The notes below the pieces were generated by a model. The model did no database searches, was not told where the DNA came from, and was given only the letters and a program-made list of their open reading frames with translations. This document shows, piece after piece, positions 47,485 through 56,453 of a stretch of DNA of 64,000 nt (its first letter is position 1; each line of letters begins with the position of its first letter). Origin of the DNA: Sphingobium sp. AS12 (lineage in GTDB: Bacteria > Pseudomonadota > Alphaproteobacteria > Sphingomonadales > Sphingomonadaceae); assembly GCF_019097845.1 (NCBI RefSeq), contig NZ_JAHRGM010000067.1, positions 186,001-250,000 on the forward strand. The letters run 5' to 3'. The position numbers were made by a program, and so were the translations under genes.

Positions 47485-48483
47485 ATGACCGACTTCTCCC
47501 TCGCCTCGCTCCGTTCCGCCGCTGCTATGGTTCATGCGCAGGTGCCGCCAACCCCGCAATATGCCTGGCCGTTACTGGCCGCACGCGCCGGGTGTGACTT
47601 GTGGGTCAAGCATGAAAATCATACCCCGACCGGCGCGTTCAAGGTGCGCGGGGCGATTACCTATATCGACTGGCTCCGCCGCACTCACCCGCACGTCACC
47701 GGCATCATCACCGCGACACGCGGCAATCACGGCCAAGCGCAGGTCCGCGCCGCCACCGCAGCGGGCCTGAAAGCGACGATCGTCGTCCCCCACGGCAATG
47801 CGCTGGAAAAGAACGCGGCTATGCGCGCCTTTGGTGCGACCCTGATCGAACATGGCCATGACTTCGACAGCGCGAAGGCAGAAGCGCTCCGCCTGTCGGC
47901 CGAACAAGGGCTGTTCATGGTCCCGGCCTATCATGATGAACTGGTGCGCGGCGTCGCCAGCTACGGCCTGGAATTGTTCGATGCCGTACCGGACCTGGAC
48001 ACCGTCTATGTCCCCGTCGGCTGCGGCTCAGGCCTGTGCGGCACCATTGCCGCGCGCGACGCGCTGGGCCTCACCACCAAGGTCGTCGGCGTCGTGTCCG
48101 CCCATGTCGATGCCGCCAAACGCTCGTTCGAGGCGGGCCGGTTGCTCGCCAGCCCCACGGCCTATACTTTTGCCGATGGCGTCGCCGTCTGCACCCCGGT
48201 GCAGGCCGCACTCGACTATTTCGGTCCCCGCGCCGACCGCTTCGTCGCCGTTACCGACGATGAAGTCGCCGCCGCGATCCGCCATTATTGGCAGGACACC
48301 CATAATCTGGCCGAAGGGGCAGGGGCCGTCGCACTCGCGGCTGCGCTACAGGAAAAGGAGGCGATGCGGGGCAAGAAGGTTGCAGTTATCCTGTCGGGCG
48401 GTAATGGCGACATGAGCCAGATGGCGGAAATATTGGGCGGCGCTACCCCGGTGGTGCGGCAAGACATGCGGAAAGCGATATGA
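47485..48483 (+). CDS. Threonine dehydratase-like PLP enzyme
   Basis: A 332-residue fold-type II PLP enzyme. The Schiff-base lysine lies in 'TPTGAFKVRGA', the Asn region in 'ATRGNHGQAQ', and the phosphate-binding Gly loop in 'PVGCGSGLCG'. It lacks the C-terminal ACT domain of biosynthetic IlvA, so it is more like the catabolic/serine-threonine ammonia-lyase or racemase group. Its stop overlaps the metZ start (ATGA), so it is translationally coupled to sulfur amino acid synthesis. Substrate assignment is uncertain. Confidence 0.85.
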   Translation: MTDFSLASLRSAAAMVHAQVPPTPQYAWPLLAARAGCDLWVKHENHTPTGAFKVRGAITYIDWLRRTHPHVTGIITATRGNHGQAQVRAATAAGLKATIVVPHGNALEKNAAMRAFGATLIEHGHDFDSAKAEALRLSAEQGLFMVPAYHDELVRGVASYGLELFDAVPDLDTVYVPVGCGSGLCGTIAARDALGLTTKVVGVVSAHVDAAKRSFEAGRLLASPTAYTFADGVAVCTPVQAALDYFGPRADRFVAVTDDEVAAAIRHYWQDTHNLAEGAGAVALAAALQEKEAMRGKKVAVILSGGNGDMSQMAEILGGATPVVRQDMRKAI

Positions 48484-49688
48484 AGCGGAAAAGCGGTCAG
48501 AACCCGGATATCACCAAGAACTGGAAGCCAGCCACGCTGGCGATCCGGGGCGGCACCGCGCGCAGCGAATGGGGCGAAACCTCCGAAGCGCTCTTTCTGA
48601 CCAGCGGTTACAGCTATGACCGGGCGGAGGACGCCGCCGCGCGTTTCGCCGGCGACCAGCAGGGCATGACCTATTCGCGCCTCCAGAACCCGACCGTGGA
48701 AATGCTGGAACAGCGTATCGCCCTGCTCGAAGGGGCAGAGGCCTGCCGCGCCACCGCCACCGGCATGGCGGCTATGACTGCGGCGCTGCTGTGCCAGCTG
48801 TCGGCGGGCGATCATGTCGTCGCGGCCAAGGCTGCCTTCGGCTCCTGCCGCTGGCTGACCGATACGCTGCTGCCCAAATTCGGGATCGAAACCACCACGA
48901 TCGACGCACGCGACACCGCTGCGTGGGAAGCCGCGATCCAGCCCAATACCAAAGTGTTTTTCTTTGAAACCCCCGCCAATCCGACCATGGACGTGGTGGA
49001 CCTGCGCGCCGTCTGCGCCATCGCCAGGGCGCACGGCATCACCAGCGTCGTCGACAATGCCTTCGCCTCGCCCGCGCTCCAGCGGCCGATGGAATTTGGC
49101 GCGGATGTCGTCGCCTATAGCGCGACCAAGATGATGGACGGGCAGGGCCGGGTGCTGGCGGGTGCGATCTGCGGCACGCGCGACTGGATCAACAATGTCC
49201 TGCTGCCCTTCCACCGCAACACCGGCCCGACGCTCAGCGCCTTCAACGCCTGGGTGGTGTTGAAAGGCCTGGAGACGCTCGACCTGCGCATCCGCCGCCA
49301 GAGCGAGAATGCGCTCAAGGTAGCCGCCTTCCTCGAAGACCGCGTCGCCAAGGTGCTGTATCCGGGCCTTCCAAGCCATCCCCAGCACACGCTGGCGATG
49401 AGCCAGATGGAGATGGCCGGGCCGATCTTCTCGCTCTATGTCGGCGGCGGCCGGGCGGAGGCGCATGGCCTGCTCAATGGTCTGGAACTGGTCGACATCA
49501 GCAACAATATCGGCGACTCGCGTTCGCTCATGACCCATCCTGCCTCCACTACCCATTTCGGCATGGCCGAAGCGGCGCGGCTGGAAGTCGGCATTACCGA
49601 GGATATGCTCCGCCTGAACGTGGGACTGGAAGATGCCGACGATGTGATCGCCGATCTTGATCATGCGCTGACATCAATAGGGCGTTGA
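48480..49688 (+). CDS. metZ: O-succinylhomoserine sulfhydrylase
   Basis: The 402-residue enzyme belongs to the Cys/Met-metabolism PLP family. It shows 'LTSGYSYDRAEDAAARF', 'GMTYSRLQNPT', 'FFETPANPTMDVVDL', and the lysine motif 'YSATKMMDGQG' where cystathionine synthases have SxTKY; this is the MetZ form. It converts O-succinylhomoserine and sulfide to homocysteine. Its start lies inside the stop of the preceding PLP enzyme. Confidence 0.92.
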   Translation: MKRKSGQNPDITKNWKPATLAIRGGTARSEWGETSEALFLTSGYSYDRAEDAAARFAGDQQGMTYSRLQNPTVEMLEQRIALLEGAEACRATATGMAAMTAALLCQLSAGDHVVAAKAAFGSCRWLTDTLLPKFGIETTTIDARDTAAWEAAIQPNTKVFFFETPANPTMDVVDLRAVCAIARAHGITSVVDNAFASPALQRPMEFGADVVAYSATKMMDGQGRVLAGAICGTRDWINNVLLPFHRNTGPTLSAFNAWVVLKGLETLDLRIRRQSENALKVAAFLEDRVAKVLYPGLPSHPQHTLAMSQMEMAGPIFSLYVGGGRAEAHGLLNGLELVDISNNIGDSRSLMTHPASTTHFGMAEAARLEVGITEDMLRLNVGLEDADDVIADLDHALTSIGR

Positions 49689-49720
49689 CGGGAGGCCTCC
49701 GCCAAGCGCATCTCATAGCC

Positions 49721-50119
49721 ATGAACGCGCTCTTTCCCTTCCACGCGACGACGCGCGACGTGATTGTTCACGTCGCCGTTTCCTTCCTGCCCGAACAGTC
49801 GGAGCCGGACCGGGGCCGTTGGTTCTGGGCCTATCATATCCGCATCGAAAATCAGGGCGACCTGCCGGTGCAATTGCTGACCCGCCACTGGATCATCACC
49901 GACGGGCGCGGCGTCCAGCACCGGGTCGATGGTGACGGCGTGGTGGGCGAACAACCGGTGGTGCAGCCGGGCAAAAGCTATGACTATGTGTCGGGCTGCC
50001 CGCTCAATACCCCCACCGGCTCGATGACTGGCAGCTACCAGATGATCGGCGTTGGCGGCGAAACCTTCGAAGTCGCGATTCCCCATTTCGCGCTCATCGC
50101 CCCGGCGGTCGCTGAATGA
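49721..50119 (+). CDS. apaG: ApaG (Co2+/Mg2+ efflux-associated) protein
   Basis: A 132-residue beta-sandwich protein recognised by 'AYHIRIENQGDLPVQLLTRHW', 'VVGEQPVVQPGKSYDYVSG' and 'GSMTGSYQM', the ApaG signature. The ATG at 49721 gives the usual family length; a TTG at 49685 would add 12 residues and overlap metZ. ApaG-null mutants of enterobacteria are affected in metal tolerance, but the molecular role is unknown. Its stop overlaps the start of the next gene (ATGA). Confidence 0.92.
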   Translation: MNALFPFHATTRDVIVHVAVSFLPEQSEPDRGRWFWAYHIRIENQGDLPVQLLTRHWIITDGRGVQHRVDGDGVVGEQPVVQPGKSYDYVSGCPLNTPTGSMTGSYQMIGVGGETFEVAIPHFALIAPAVAE

Positions 50120-50907
50120 AGCGCACCCATTTGCCGCTCAACGGGCTGCGCGTGCTGGACGCGGCGGCCCGGCACCTGTCCTTCACCCGCGCTGCCGACG
50201 AACTGGCGGTCACCCCCGCCGCCGTTGGCCAGCAGATTCGCGCGCTGGAGGATCTGCTGGGCGTCGTCCTGTTCCGCCGCACGCCCAAGGGGCTGGAACT
50301 GACCCCGGAAACCGAAGGCGGCCTGGATGCCCTGCGCGCCGGATTCCTGGAATTTGAAGAGGCCGTCCGCGCGATGCAGGCCGGCCAGTCCAGCAGCGCG
50401 CTGACCATCGCCGCGCCGCGCGATATCACCGCCAAATGGCTCCAGCCGCGCCTCGCCGCCTATGCCGCCAGCCAGCCCGGCCTGACCTTCTCGCTGGTCG
50501 CGGCGGACGACATGCTCGATTTCACCGAAGCCAATCTCGATCTCGCCCTGCGCCTCTCCGATCGGGTCGGTGAGCATGAGGGCGTCAAACTGGGCGAATC
50601 GCTCTTCGTCACGGTGGAGGCGGCCAATGGCGGCCCCGACCAGCGCATCGCCTGGCCCGGCTGCCCGTCGGACGATCAGCCCGCCAGCATCCGCGTTGCC
50701 GACGGCGGCCTCGCCATTGAAGCCGCCGCCACTGGCTTTGGCCGCGCCAGCGTGCCGCTGCTGTTGGCTCAGGCAGACCTGACCGCCGGGCGCATCCGCC
50801 AGGTGGGCGATCCTACCCCGTCGCCCTTCTCCTATTGGCTGATTGCCCCGCTCCCGCAATGGCGCCAGAAAAAGGTCAAGGCACTGGTCGAGGCGTTGAT
50901 GCAATAA
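50116..50907 (+). CDS. LysR family transcriptional regulator (GcvA-like)
   Basis: A 263-residue regulator with an N-terminal winged helix ('LRVLDAAARHLSFTRAADEL', then 'AVGQQIRALEDLLGVVLFRR'), the GcvA subgroup pattern, and a shortened periplasmic-binding-like effector domain ending at about 260 rather than the usual 290-300. Translation is coupled to apaG through an ATGA overlap. The target genes and effector cannot be read; metZ or the upstream PLP gene are candidates by position only. Confidence 0.88.
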   Translation: MKRTHLPLNGLRVLDAAARHLSFTRAADELAVTPAAVGQQIRALEDLLGVVLFRRTPKGLELTPETEGGLDALRAGFLEFEEAVRAMQAGQSSSALTIAAPRDITAKWLQPRLAAYAASQPGLTFSLVAADDMLDFTEANLDLALRLSDRVGEHEGVKLGESLFVTVEAANGGPDQRIAWPGCPSDDQPASIRVADGGLAIEAAATGFGRASVPLLLAQADLTAGRIRQVGDPTPSPFSYWLIAPLPQWRQKKVKALVEALMQ

Positions 50908-50929
50908 TTTTTCAGTCTGAAGGTAAGCC

Positions 50930-51466
50930 ATGAGTAGAATGATCGGACTGACAGCGGGTGTCGTTCTGGCGTTGCTACTGACCGCCTGTTCAGGTGCTGA
51001 CAAATCCAGCACAAATGAAGCTGCGATCGTCAACATCAATAGAAATGTTGCGGCAAACCCAGGAAATCTAGCCGATGCACCTGTCATGGCAGCCGGCTCA
51101 GGTGCCGACGCGGCAGTCGCGCCCCCGGATGCCAGCAAGCCGGTATCTGCAATCTACGGGGACTGTTATCTCAAGATAGATGGCAAGATCGTACTCGACC
51201 TTAAAAAGGACTGCCCGATAGTGTCGTTGCATGACGGCAAGGGTAGCCTGATCCTCAATTCCGATGGCGAGCATGAGGTCGAGACATATTTTGTCTATCT
51301 TACGCCCAACGGCGATGGCACGGCTGGTGCGTCATGGAATGAAGAGCCTGGCGCGCGACATGCTCACTCTTTCCTGTCTGAAAAGCTGAAGCGTGATGGT
51401 GCGTGTTGGTTCGACACCCGCATCCGCGTCTGCGCGACCAGCCGTCGACTACAATTGACCGGTTGA
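50930..51466 (+). CDS. Hypothetical lipoprotein
   Basis: A 178-residue precursor with a lipobox (LTAC at about 17-20) after a short hydrophobic leader. After a flexible Ala/Asn-rich linker comes a compact domain with four cysteines ('YGDCYLKIDG', 'KKDCPIV', 'DGACWFD', 'RVCATSR'), which could form two disulfides. The lower GC and odd codon mix of the linker differ from neighbouring genes. No family is recognised. AAGG precedes the ATG by about seven bases. Confidence 0.72.
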   Translation: MSRMIGLTAGVVLALLLTACSGADKSSTNEAAIVNINRNVAANPGNLADAPVMAAGSGADAAVAPPDASKPVSAIYGDCYLKIDGKIVLDLKKDCPIVSLHDGKGSLILNSDGEHEVETYFVYLTPNGDGTAGASWNEEPGARHAHSFLSEKLKRDGACWFDTRIRVCATSRRLQLTG

Positions 51467-51481
51467 CTGCTCCTCCTGCAA

Positions 51482-53266
51482 TCACCCCACCTCATCCGGC
51501 CGCAACCTCCGCAATTTCGGCGCAGTCGCCATCTGTGCCGCATCCTTGATGTCCACGCGCAAATCCTCGCGCATCTGGTGGATCGACGCGATCACCGGAC
51601 CCATCGCCACGCCAAGATCGACCAGCGCCGTCTCGGCCAGTTGCAGCGAACTCTCCAGCGTCTCCGGCACCGCGTCGCTTGCGCCTGCCTTGTAGAGCTG
51701 CGCCGCATGATCGGTATCGCGCGCACGGGCGATGATCGGCAGGTCGGGCACCCAGCCACGCACCCGTCTGGTCAGCCGCACTGACAGCACCGGGTCATCC
51801 ATCGTCAGAATGAGCGCACGGGCATGGCCCAGCCGCAGCTTGTCTAGCATCTCCACCCGCGCCACGTCGCCAAACAGGATCGGGTAACCCGCCCGCCGCG
51901 CCTCGGCGACGACATCCGGGTCTGATTCGACGACGATGAAGCGCTGCTTGTGGGTCTTGAGCAGGTCGCACACCATCCGCCCGACCCGGCCAAAGCCGAT
52001 CACGACCGCCGCCGCCTCGACATGCTCCTCGCTGGCTTCGGGCAATTCCTCACCCAGCGCCATTTCCAGCCGACGAGCGACATCATGGCCAACCCGCGCC
52101 AGCAGCGGCGTGATGGTCAGGCCGATGGCGGTGACGATCTGCCAGAAGGCAGCGGTCGACGGCAGGATGAGTTGCGCCGCCGCCGCCGTCGACAGCACGA
52201 TCAAGGTGGTCTCCGACGGGCTGGACATCAGCACGCCCACCTCCAGCGCCACGCCCTTGCGCGCCCCGGAAAAATAGAGCAGCGCTGCGGTCACCAGCGT
52301 CTTGGCCAGCACCACGCCCATCACCGCCAGCAACAGGCTGGGCCAGTTGGCCAGGATGACGCGAATGTCCAGGCTCATACCGACCGTGATCAGGAACACG
52401 CCCAGCGCCAGCCCCTTGAACGGCGCAGTCATCACCTCGACCTCGCCATGATAGTCGGTCTCGGCGATCATCAGCCCCGCCAGCAGCGCGCCGACGATCG
52501 GGGACAGGCCCGCAATCGACGTCGCCAGGCTGGATACGATGACGACCAGCAGGCTGGCGGCCAGAAACACTTCCGGGCTTTTGGTCCGCGCCGCCTGGCT
52601 GAAAATATGGGGCAGGAATACGCGGCCCAGCACTAGCATGATGGCGATGGTGATGCCCCCGCGCATCAGCGTGTTCATCATCTCCCCCCACGCCCCGTCG
52701 GGGCTGGCCGCGACAGAAGGCGCCAGCGCACCCAGCATGAAGATGATCGGCACCAGCGCCAGATCCTCGAACAGCAGCATGGAAAAAGCCGCCTTGCCGA
52801 CCGCGCTCTGCGTCCCGACCATCGGCAGCACCACAGCGGTCGAGGATAAAGCCAGCGCCAGCCCCAGCCCGACCGCGCCCGCCGTCGGCTGCCCCAGCAC
52901 ATACAGCCCCAGCGCGATCAGCGCTCCGCTGCCCAGCAACTCCGCCGCACCAACCCCGAACACCTGCGCGCGCATCGTCCAAAGTCGCCGGAAACTCAGT
53001 TCCAGCCCGATGGAAAACAGCAATAAGATGACGCCCAGCTCGGCAAATGGTTCGATCGCCGCGCGGTTGGAAATGGTGACATGATAGAGCCAGGGATATT
53101 GCCCGACCAGCGAACCCAGCCCGGCTGGTCCCACCGCCAGCCCAACCAGGATGAACCCGATCACCGGACTGATCCGAAAGCGCGCAAAACCAGGAATAAC
53201 CAGCCCCGCCGCGCCAAGGATGACGAGGGAGTCGCTAAAACTATTGGGATCAATCGCACCGGCCAT
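51482..53266 (-). CDS. CPA2-type cation:proton antiporter (KefB/YbaL-like) with TrkA-N domain
   Basis: I prefer the ATG at 53266 (594 residues) because the first membrane helix follows directly; an upstream start at 53344 adds 26 charged residues next to tRNA-Leu. About twelve membrane helices form the Na+/H+ exchanger fold, with 'ALALSSTAVVLPML'-like and 'FEDLALVPIIFM' motifs, followed by a RCK/TrkA-N domain ('VVIGFGRVGRMVCDLL', a Rossmann GxGxxG) at about 400-520. It probably exports K+ in exchange for protons under NAD(H) or thiol control. It converges on the lipoprotein gene with a 15-bp gap. Confidence 0.9.
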   Translation of the reverse strand: MAGAIDPNSFSDSLVILGAAGLVIPGFARFRISPVIGFILVGLAVGPAGLGSLVGQYPWLYHVTISNRAAIEPFAELGVILLLFSIGLELSFRRLWTMRAQVFGVGAAELLGSGALIALGLYVLGQPTAGAVGLGLALALSSTAVVLPMVGTQSAVGKAAFSMLLFEDLALVPIIFMLGALAPSVAASPDGAWGEMMNTLMRGGITIAIMLVLGRVFLPHIFSQAARTKSPEVFLAASLLVVIVSSLATSIAGLSPIVGALLAGLMIAETDYHGEVEVMTAPFKGLALGVFLITVGMSLDIRVILANWPSLLLAVMGVVLAKTLVTAALLYFSGARKGVALEVGVLMSSPSETTLIVLSTAAAAQLILPSTAAFWQIVTAIGLTITPLLARVGHDVARRLEMALGEELPEASEEHVEAAAVVIGFGRVGRMVCDLLKTHKQRFIVVESDPDVVAEARRAGYPILFGDVARVEMLDKLRLGHARALILTMDDPVLSVRLTRRVRGWVPDLPIIARARDTDHAAQLYKAGASDAVPETLESSLQLAETALVDLGVAMGPVIASIHQMREDLRVDIKDAAQMATAPKLRRLRPDEVG

Positions 53267-53346
53267 ACCCGCATCATCGCGGCAAGCGGGCGGAATATCC
53301 AGCCTTTTGGTAGAAAAGCAGAATTGCTGGTTTCTGCTTGTCATGC

Positions 53347-53432
53347 TGGTGCGGACGGCGGGACTTGAACCCGCAATTCCAGGGGAAGGCGGATTTTAAG
53401 TCCGCTGCGTCTACCGATTTCGCCACGTCCGC
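53347..53432 (-). tRNA. tRNA-Leu (anticodon TAA)
   Basis: Read from 53432 on the minus strand: acceptor GCGGACG pairs with CGTCCGC, a long variable arm is present as in class II tRNAs, and the anticodon loop CTTAAAA gives TAA. The discriminator A is at 53350 and CCA is encoded at 53349-53347. Three bases separate it from the longest form of the antiporter gene. Confidence 0.95.
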
Positions 53433-53479
53433 GTGCCGCTTCCCTGACGGCTGGCGCGGATCAGGTCAAGCGGCTGTAA

Positions 53480-53770
53480 TCAGCTTTCGCTTTTGACGTT
53501 CAGCCGCTCGCGCATTTCCTTGCCCGGCTTGAAATAGGGGACGCGCTTGGCCGATACCGGCACCTGCTCCCCGGTACGCGGATTGCGCCCGGTGCGGGCG
53601 TCGCGCGCGCGGGTGGTGAATGCGCCAAAGCCGCGCAGTTCGACACGACCGCCCGATGCCAGCCGGTCGACAATCTCGCGAAAGAAAAGATCGACGATCT
53701 TCTCTACTTCCGCAAGGTTCAACCCCGGATTTTCGTCGGCCAGTTTCTGGATCAATTCCGAACGGATCAT
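53480..53770 (-). CDS. ihfB: Integration host factor subunit beta
   Basis: The ATG at 53770 with GGAGA six bases upstream gives 96 residues, the normal family length. The HU/IHF fold is clear: '[14 protein letters not shown]' helix, '[20 protein letters not shown]', the 'RGFGAF' turn and the DNA-bending arm '[25 protein letters not shown]' region including the tip proline. IHF-beta pairs with IHF-alpha to bend DNA. The gene lies downstream of rpsA, a common arrangement, but behind a terminator and with its own promoter. Confidence 0.95.
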   Translation of the reverse strand: MIRSELIQKLADENPGLNLAEVEKIVDLFFREIVDRLASGGRVELRGFGAFTTRARDARTGRNPRTGEQVPVSAKRVPYFKPGKEMRERLNVKSES

Positions 53771-53805
53771 TGGTTCTCCAGCGCCCCTCTGCTGTGCCCC
53801 TGTCT

Positions 53806-53834
53806 TGCATAGAGATTCGGCAAGGCGTTGACAA
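53806..53834 (-). promoter_or_regulatory. Promoter of ihfB
   Basis: On the minus strand TTGTCA (53834-53829) is followed after 17 bp by TATGCA (53811-53806), about 35 bp before the ihfB start. Confidence 0.6.
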
Positions 53835-53875
53835 TGATGGAACAAGAAGTTCGTTTCGTTTCCAGAAACATATGC

Positions 53876-53912
53876 AAAAGCCCGCCGGAACCTGGGTTCC
53901 GGCGGGCTTTTT
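53876..53912 (-). terminator. Intrinsic terminator between rpsA and ihfB
   Basis: An 11-bp GC-rich stem (AAGCCCGCCGGAAC...GTTCCGGCGGGCTT) with a short loop, flanked by A on one side and T on the other, so it can act in both directions. It lies 24 bp after the rpsA stop. Confidence 0.92.
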
Positions 53913-53935
53913 GTTCGCTGCAAGGCGGAAAGGGC

Positions 53936-55648
53936 TTAGCCTTCGGTCTTGGCTTTGAGCGCTTCGCCCAGAATGTCGCCCAGCGACGCGCCGCTGTCGG
54001 ACGAGCCATACTGCGCCACAGCCTGCTTCTCTTCGGCGATCTGCATCGCCTTGATCGAGAAGGTCGGCTTCTTCGCACGGTCGAAACCAGTGATCATCGC
54101 GTCGAACTTCTGGCCGATCTGGAAGCGTTCCGAACGCTGCTCGTCACGGTCACGGCCCAGGTCGCTGCGCTTGATGAAGCCGGTGGCGCCATCTTCGCCA
54201 GCCTGGACTTCCAGGCCGCCGTCGCGGACTTCCAGAACGGTCACTGTGACGATCGCGTTCTTGTTGAGGCCAGCAGCAGCCGCAGTGGTGCCGCCCGCAG
54301 CCGGGCCGCCACGCTCAAGCTGCTTCATGCCAAGGCTGATGCGCTCCTTCTCGACGTCAATGTCCAGAACGACCGCCTGCACGGCCTCACCCTTGCGATG
54401 CAGCGCCAGCGCGTCCTCGCCCGAAATGCCCCATGCGATGTCGGACATGTGGACCATGCCGTCGACGTCGCCGTCCAGGCCGATGAACAGGCCGAACTCG
54501 GTCGCATTTTTGACTTCGCCCTCGACGGTCGAACCGATCGGGTGACGCTCGGCAAAGCTGTCCCAGGGGTTCGACTGTGCCTGCTTGAGGCCCAGCGAGA
54601 TGCGGCGCTTTTCGGGATCGACTTCCAGAACCAGAACTTCGACTTCCTGGCTGGTCGAAACGATCTTGCCGGGGTGGACGTTCTTCTTGGTCCAGGACAT
54701 TTCCGAAACGTGAACCAGACCTTCGATGCCCGCTTCCAACTCGACGAACGCACCATATTCGGTGATGTTCGTGACGCGGCCCGACAGCTTGGCGCCGATC
54801 GGATACTTGGCGCTTGCGCCTTCCCAAGGATCGCTCTCAAGCTGCTTCATGCCGAGCGAGATGCGCTGCGTGTCGCGGTTGATGCGGATGATCTGCACGC
54901 GGACGGTATCGCCGATGTTGATCATTTCGTTGGGGTGGTTGATGCGCTTGTACGACAGGTCGGTGACGTGCAGCAGGCCATCGATGCCGCCCAGATCAAC
55001 GAACGCACCATAGTCGGTGATGTTCTTGACGACGCCTTCGATGATCTGACCTTCGGCCAGCGTCTGGATGAGGCCGCTGCGCTGTTCGGCGCGGGTTTCT
55101 TCCAGAATGGCGCGACGCGACACGACGATGTTGCCGCGGCGGCGATCCATCTTCAGGATCTGGAAGGGCTGCGGAATGTCCATCAGCGGGGTGACGTCGC
55201 GCACGGGGCGGATATCCACCTGCGAACCGGGCAGGAAGGCCACGGCGCCGTCCAGGTCGACGGTGAAGCCGCCCTTGACGCGACCAAAGATGACGCCTTC
55301 GACGCGCGCGCTCTCGGTGAACTCGGCTTCCAGCTTGTCCCAGGCGGCTTCGCGGCGGGCGCGGTCACGCGACAGCATCGCTTCGCCATGGGCGTTTTCG
55401 ACGCGATCGACATAGACTTCGACTTCGTCGCCAACCTTGATGTCGGCCTTCTGGCCCGGCATCGCGAATTCGCGCAGCGGCACGCGGCCTTCGGACTTCA
55501 GACCCACGTCGATGACGGCCAGGTCGTTTTCGATGGCGGTAACGGTGCCCTTGACGACGCGGCCTTCAAAGCCGCCGTCCTCGCCACCGAGGGAATCATT
55601 GAGAAGCGCGGCGAAATCGTCGCGCGTGGGGAATGCCGTAGAGGCCAT
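53936..55648 (-). CDS. rpsA: 30S ribosomal protein S1
   Basis: With the ATG at 55648 (GAAGGA seven bases upstream) the protein has 570 residues, normal for a six-domain S1. Six S1/OB repeats are visible from their 'GxVxxITxYGAFVxL' cores, for example 'GVVKNITDYGAFVDLGGIDG' and 'GRVTNITEYGAFVELEAGIE'. It tethers mRNA to the 30S subunit. It lies behind cmk, as in many Proteobacteria, with a terminator between. Its leader holds two AACCGGTT palindromes. Confidence 0.97.
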   Translation of the reverse strand: MASTAFPTRDDFAALLNDSLGGEDGGFEGRVVKGTVTAIENDLAVIDVGLKSEGRVPLREFAMPGQKADIKVGDEVEVYVDRVENAHGEAMLSRDRARREAAWDKLEAEFTESARVEGVIFGRVKGGFTVDLDGAVAFLPGSQVDIRPVRDVTPLMDIPQPFQILKMDRRRGNIVVSRRAILEETRAEQRSGLIQTLAEGQIIEGVVKNITDYGAFVDLGGIDGLLHVTDLSYKRINHPNEMINIGDTVRVQIIRINRDTQRISLGMKQLESDPWEGASAKYPIGAKLSGRVTNITEYGAFVELEAGIEGLVHVSEMSWTKKNVHPGKIVSTSQEVEVLVLEVDPEKRRISLGLKQAQSNPWDSFAERHPIGSTVEGEVKNATEFGLFIGLDGDVDGMVHMSDIAWGISGEDALALHRKGEAVQAVVLDIDVEKERISLGMKQLERGGPAAGGTTAAAAGLNKNAIVTVTVLEVRDGGLEVQAGEDGATGFIKRSDLGRDRDEQRSERFQIGQKFDAMITGFDRAKKPTFSIKAMQIAEEKQAVAQYGSSDSGASLGDILGEALKAKTEG

Positions 55649-55677
55649 GGTCAGTCCTTCATACATCATTGCTGGCC

Positions 55678-55749
55678 AACCGGTTGTATCCGATGGTCTT
55701 TGGCCAAAACACGCGCAGGACCGAATATCCTGAACGTATCCAACCGGTT
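55678..55749 (-). promoter_or_regulatory. rpsA leader with a duplicated AACCGGTT palindrome
   Basis: The octamer AACCGGTT occurs at 55678-55685 and 55742-55749, 64 bp apart, each flanked by GTATCC in mirrored position ('AACCGGTTGTATCC' and 'GTATCCAACCGGTT'). The mirror symmetry suggests a regulator site or a long-range RNA hairpin ahead of rpsA. Confidence 0.4.
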
Positions 55750-55774
55750 AAGGGCTTGGGAACGCGCGGCCGTG

Positions 55775-55809
55775 AAAAGCGAAAAGGGCGCGTGGTAAAA
55801 CCGCGCGCC
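55775..55809 (-). terminator. Probable intrinsic terminator after cmk
   Basis: On the minus strand GGCGCG, an 11-base loop, CGCGCC and then CTTTTCGCTTTT. It lies about 9 bp after the cmk stop and separates cmk from rpsA transcription. Confidence 0.6.
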
Positions 55810-55817
55810 TTGACGGG

Positions 55818-56453
55818 TCAGCCCTTTGAGCGACCTTCAAGCTGGGCGTCCACAAGCGCAATTGCCCGCTGGACGGCCGCGTCTATAGTCAAATCGCTCG
55901 TATCTAGCAAGTCCGCACCATCGGCGATTTTCAGCGGCGCATGGTCGCGGCTCATGTCGCGCGTATCGCGCGCCTGAATGTCGGCGATCAGGCTGTCCAT
56001 ATCAGGCTGGCCGCCCTGCGCCACGCCATCCTTGTACCGGCGTTCGGCCCGCACATGAACGCTGGCGGTGACGAAGATCTTGGCGTCTGCGTCCGGCGCA
56101 ATCACCGTGCCGATGTCGCGCCCGTCCAGTATTGCGCCGCCCGGCTGGGTCGCAAACTCCCGCTGCCGGGCGATCAGTGCATCGCGCACCGCCTGATGCA
56201 CCGACACGCGGGAGGCGAGGCTGCCCACCGCTTCGCTGCGCAACGCCGGATCGGCCAATATCTCGTCGCCAAAATCGCACGCGGCCAGTGCATCGGCCTT
56301 GATGTCCGGATCACCGCCGCGTTTCAGCACCGACAGGCCGACCGCGCGATAAAGCAGCCCGGTATCAAGACAGGGCAGGCCATAATGGCGCGCCAGCGCC
56401 TTGGCGATCGTGCCCTTGCCCGACGCAGCGGGACCATCGACAGCTATGATCAT
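55818..56453 (-). CDS. cmk: Cytidylate kinase
   Basis: A 211-residue P-loop kinase with 'DGPAASGKGTIAKALA' at the N-terminus, the CMP-binding region 'DGRDIGTVIAPDADAKIFVTA' and the lid arginines ('RRYKD'). It makes CDP/dCDP from CMP/dCMP. Its start overlaps the stop of the small membrane protein gene by 4 bp (ATGA), and aroA lies further upstream, giving the common aroA-cmk-rpsA order. Confidence 0.96.
   Translation of the reverse strand: MIIAVDGPAASGKGTIAKALARHYGLPCLDTGLLYRAVGLSVLKRGGDPDIKADALAACDFGDEILADPALRSEAVGSLASRVSVHQAVRDALIARQREFATQPGGAILDGRDIGTVIAPDADAKIFVTASVHVRAERRYKDGVAQGGQPDMDSLIADIQARDTRDMSRDHAPLKIADGADLLDTSDLTIDAAVQRAIALVDAQLEGRSKG

Noticed and set aside
53828..55798. A 656-codon plus-strand frame opposite rpsA
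   Set aside because: The product has the composition of an antisense shadow, and the opposite strand encodes an unmistakable ribosomal protein S1.
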